Source: Actinomycetes bacterium
GTDB taxonomy: Bacteria > Actinomycetota > Acidimicrobiia > Acidimicrobiales > UBA8190
DNA length: 5,854 nt
Direction: 5' to 3'
NCBI GenBank assembly: GCA_021798135.1
Contig: JAJZYI010000216.1
Location: 1-5,854, forward strand
Shown here: positions 5,077 to 5,854 of the stretch, in pieces
Layout of the letters: every line of letters starts with the position of its first letter
Position numbering within the stretch: position 1 is the stretch's first letter
Made by a program: the position numbers and the translations under genes
The notes under the pieces: generated by a model
Told to the model about the DNA's origin: nothing
Databases searched by the model: none
Seen by the model: the letters and a program-made list of their open reading frames with translations, nothing else

Positions 5077-5847
5077 TCAGCCGCCTCCCACCATCCCGGC
5101 GGCGGTCGCCCGGTACGCCACGGTCACGTAGGGAAGCGCGACCGGCTCGGGCAGCGCCCGGACCACGCGCGCCACGTCAGCGAGCAATGCCCTCCGCTCT
5201 TGCTCCGCCATGACCGAGACGTAGCTGACGCTCTCGGCTCTCCGGAGGAGCCCGGCGTGGTCCAGCACCTGGACGTGGCCGAAGGCCCGCCGCCGGACGT
5301 CCCTGAAGGGACCGGCGGCGAGCACCGGGGTGAAGTCCGTGCCGACGCGATACGGCTGGCACGTCGGCCACCGCATGGCCACGCTGTAGGCGGCCACCCA
5401 GGGGACGGACTCGTCGATCTCGTTCCACAGGAGACCGAGGCCGCCGCCGGGCACCAGCACGCGGTGGATCTCGACCAGTGCTCGAGGTGCGTCGAACCAG
5501 TGGAACGCCTGGGCGACCGTGACGGCGTCGGCCGTGGCGTCCGCCAGCGGGATGGCGGTGTCGCGACCTGCGAGGACGTCCACCCCGGGAAGGTTCCGCG
5601 CCAGCTCACGGCGCATGGCCTCGGCGGGCTCGACCGCGGTGACGCGACCGCACCGGGGCAGGACCTGGGCGGTGAAGATCCCCGTCCCCGCGCCGAGGTC
5701 GACCACGTGCGACGCGGGGCCGAGCCCGAGCTCGTCGACGAGGAAGTCGACGGCTCGCTGCGGGTAATCCGGCCGGGCGTCGTGGTAGCGGCGGCCGTCG
5801 GCGAAGCCGGCCGCCGCGAGGTCGCCAGGGCGATGCTCCGGCGGCAC
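5077..5847 (-). CDS. Class I SAM-dependent methyltransferase
   Basis: A 256-residue soluble methyltransferase of the broad UbiE-like class I group. Seen directly: the N-terminal signature RRYHDARPDYP (19-29), SAM-binding motif I VVDLGAGTG (48-56), acidic Glu73 after strand 2 (TAVEP) for the ribose hydroxyls, VAQAFHWFD (111-119), and VLVPGGGLGLLWNE (130-143). The substrate is not predictable; relatives act on small molecules. GTG 5847 gives a complete domain with a normal 18-residue lead-in. However, the frame is still open at the window edge 7 bp away, so a start further upstream cannot be excluded. The downstream crotonase-family gene begins 19 bp after the stop, suggesting one transcript whose promoter lies outside the window. 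Confidence 0.88.
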   Translation of the reverse strand: MPPEHRPGDLAAAGFADGRRYHDARPDYPQRAVDFLVDELGLGPASHVVDLGAGTGIFTAQVLPRCGRVTAVEPAEAMRRELARNLPGVDVLAGRDTAIPLADATADAVTVAQAFHWFDAPRALVEIHRVLVPGGGLGLLWNEIDESVPWVAAYSVAMRWPTCQPYRVGTDFTPVLAAGPFRDVRRRAFGHVQVLDHAGLLRRAESVSYVSVMAEQERRALLADVARVVRALPEPVALPYVTVAYRATAAGMVGGG

Positions 5848-5854
5848 GCCGCCT

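Noticed and set aside
3054..5213. A very long open frame on the plus strand (over 700 codons)
   Set aside because: It runs antisense through most of gmd and all of the crotonase-family gene, both of which have intact catalytic motifs. Long antisense frames are expected at this GC content, and its translation shows no domain.

Overview
This is a very GC-rich window with strong G/C preference at third codon positions, several GTG starts and a TetR-type regulator. Together these suggest a chromosomal segment of a high-GC actinobacterium. An acidimicrobial-like lineage is possible, but the sequence alone does not fix the genus. No tRNA, rRNA, CRISPR array, insertion sequence, phage gene or integration site is visible.

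Layout from left to right. (1) Positions 1-189 are a short intergenic stretch; its left edge probably holds the first 13 codons of a leftward gene. (2) Two leftward genes follow: a D-2-hydroxyacid dehydrogenase (190-1167) preceded by a TetR-family repressor (1294-1863). A small 18-bp tandem repeat lies in the gap between them. (3) An 80-bp divergent control region (1864-1943) holds a good rightward promoter and two dyads centred 30 bp apart. It drives an atypical extended SDR, an NAD(P)-binding epimerase-like protein (1944-2864). (4) Converging on the SDR is a GDP-mannose 4,6-dehydratase, gmd (2886-3857). (5) A 309-bp gene-free leader upstream of gmd contains a 24-bp tandem repeat able to fold into alternative hairpins. 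(6) Two leftward genes 19 bp apart complete the window: an enoyl-CoA hydratase/isomerase-family protein with an unusual Gly/Ala-rich insertion (4167-5057), and a class I SAM-dependent methyltransferase (5077-5847) whose start lies 7 bp from the right edge.

How the genes may work together. The clearest functional unit is the TetR/SDR divergent pair, where the regulator probably represses the SDR and possibly itself. The hydroxyacid dehydrogenase may be co-transcribed behind tetR. The methyltransferase and crotonase-family gene are probably co-transcribed. Gmd makes GDP-4-keto-6-deoxymannose for deoxyhexose-containing glycans, but no partner reductase, aminotransferase or glycosyltransferase is in the window, so its pathway is not visible here. 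I see no convincing new multi-gene system. The items most worth a second look are the two-dyad operator, the gmd-leader repeat array, and the crotonase protein with one catalytic glutamate position changed and a low-complexity insertion.
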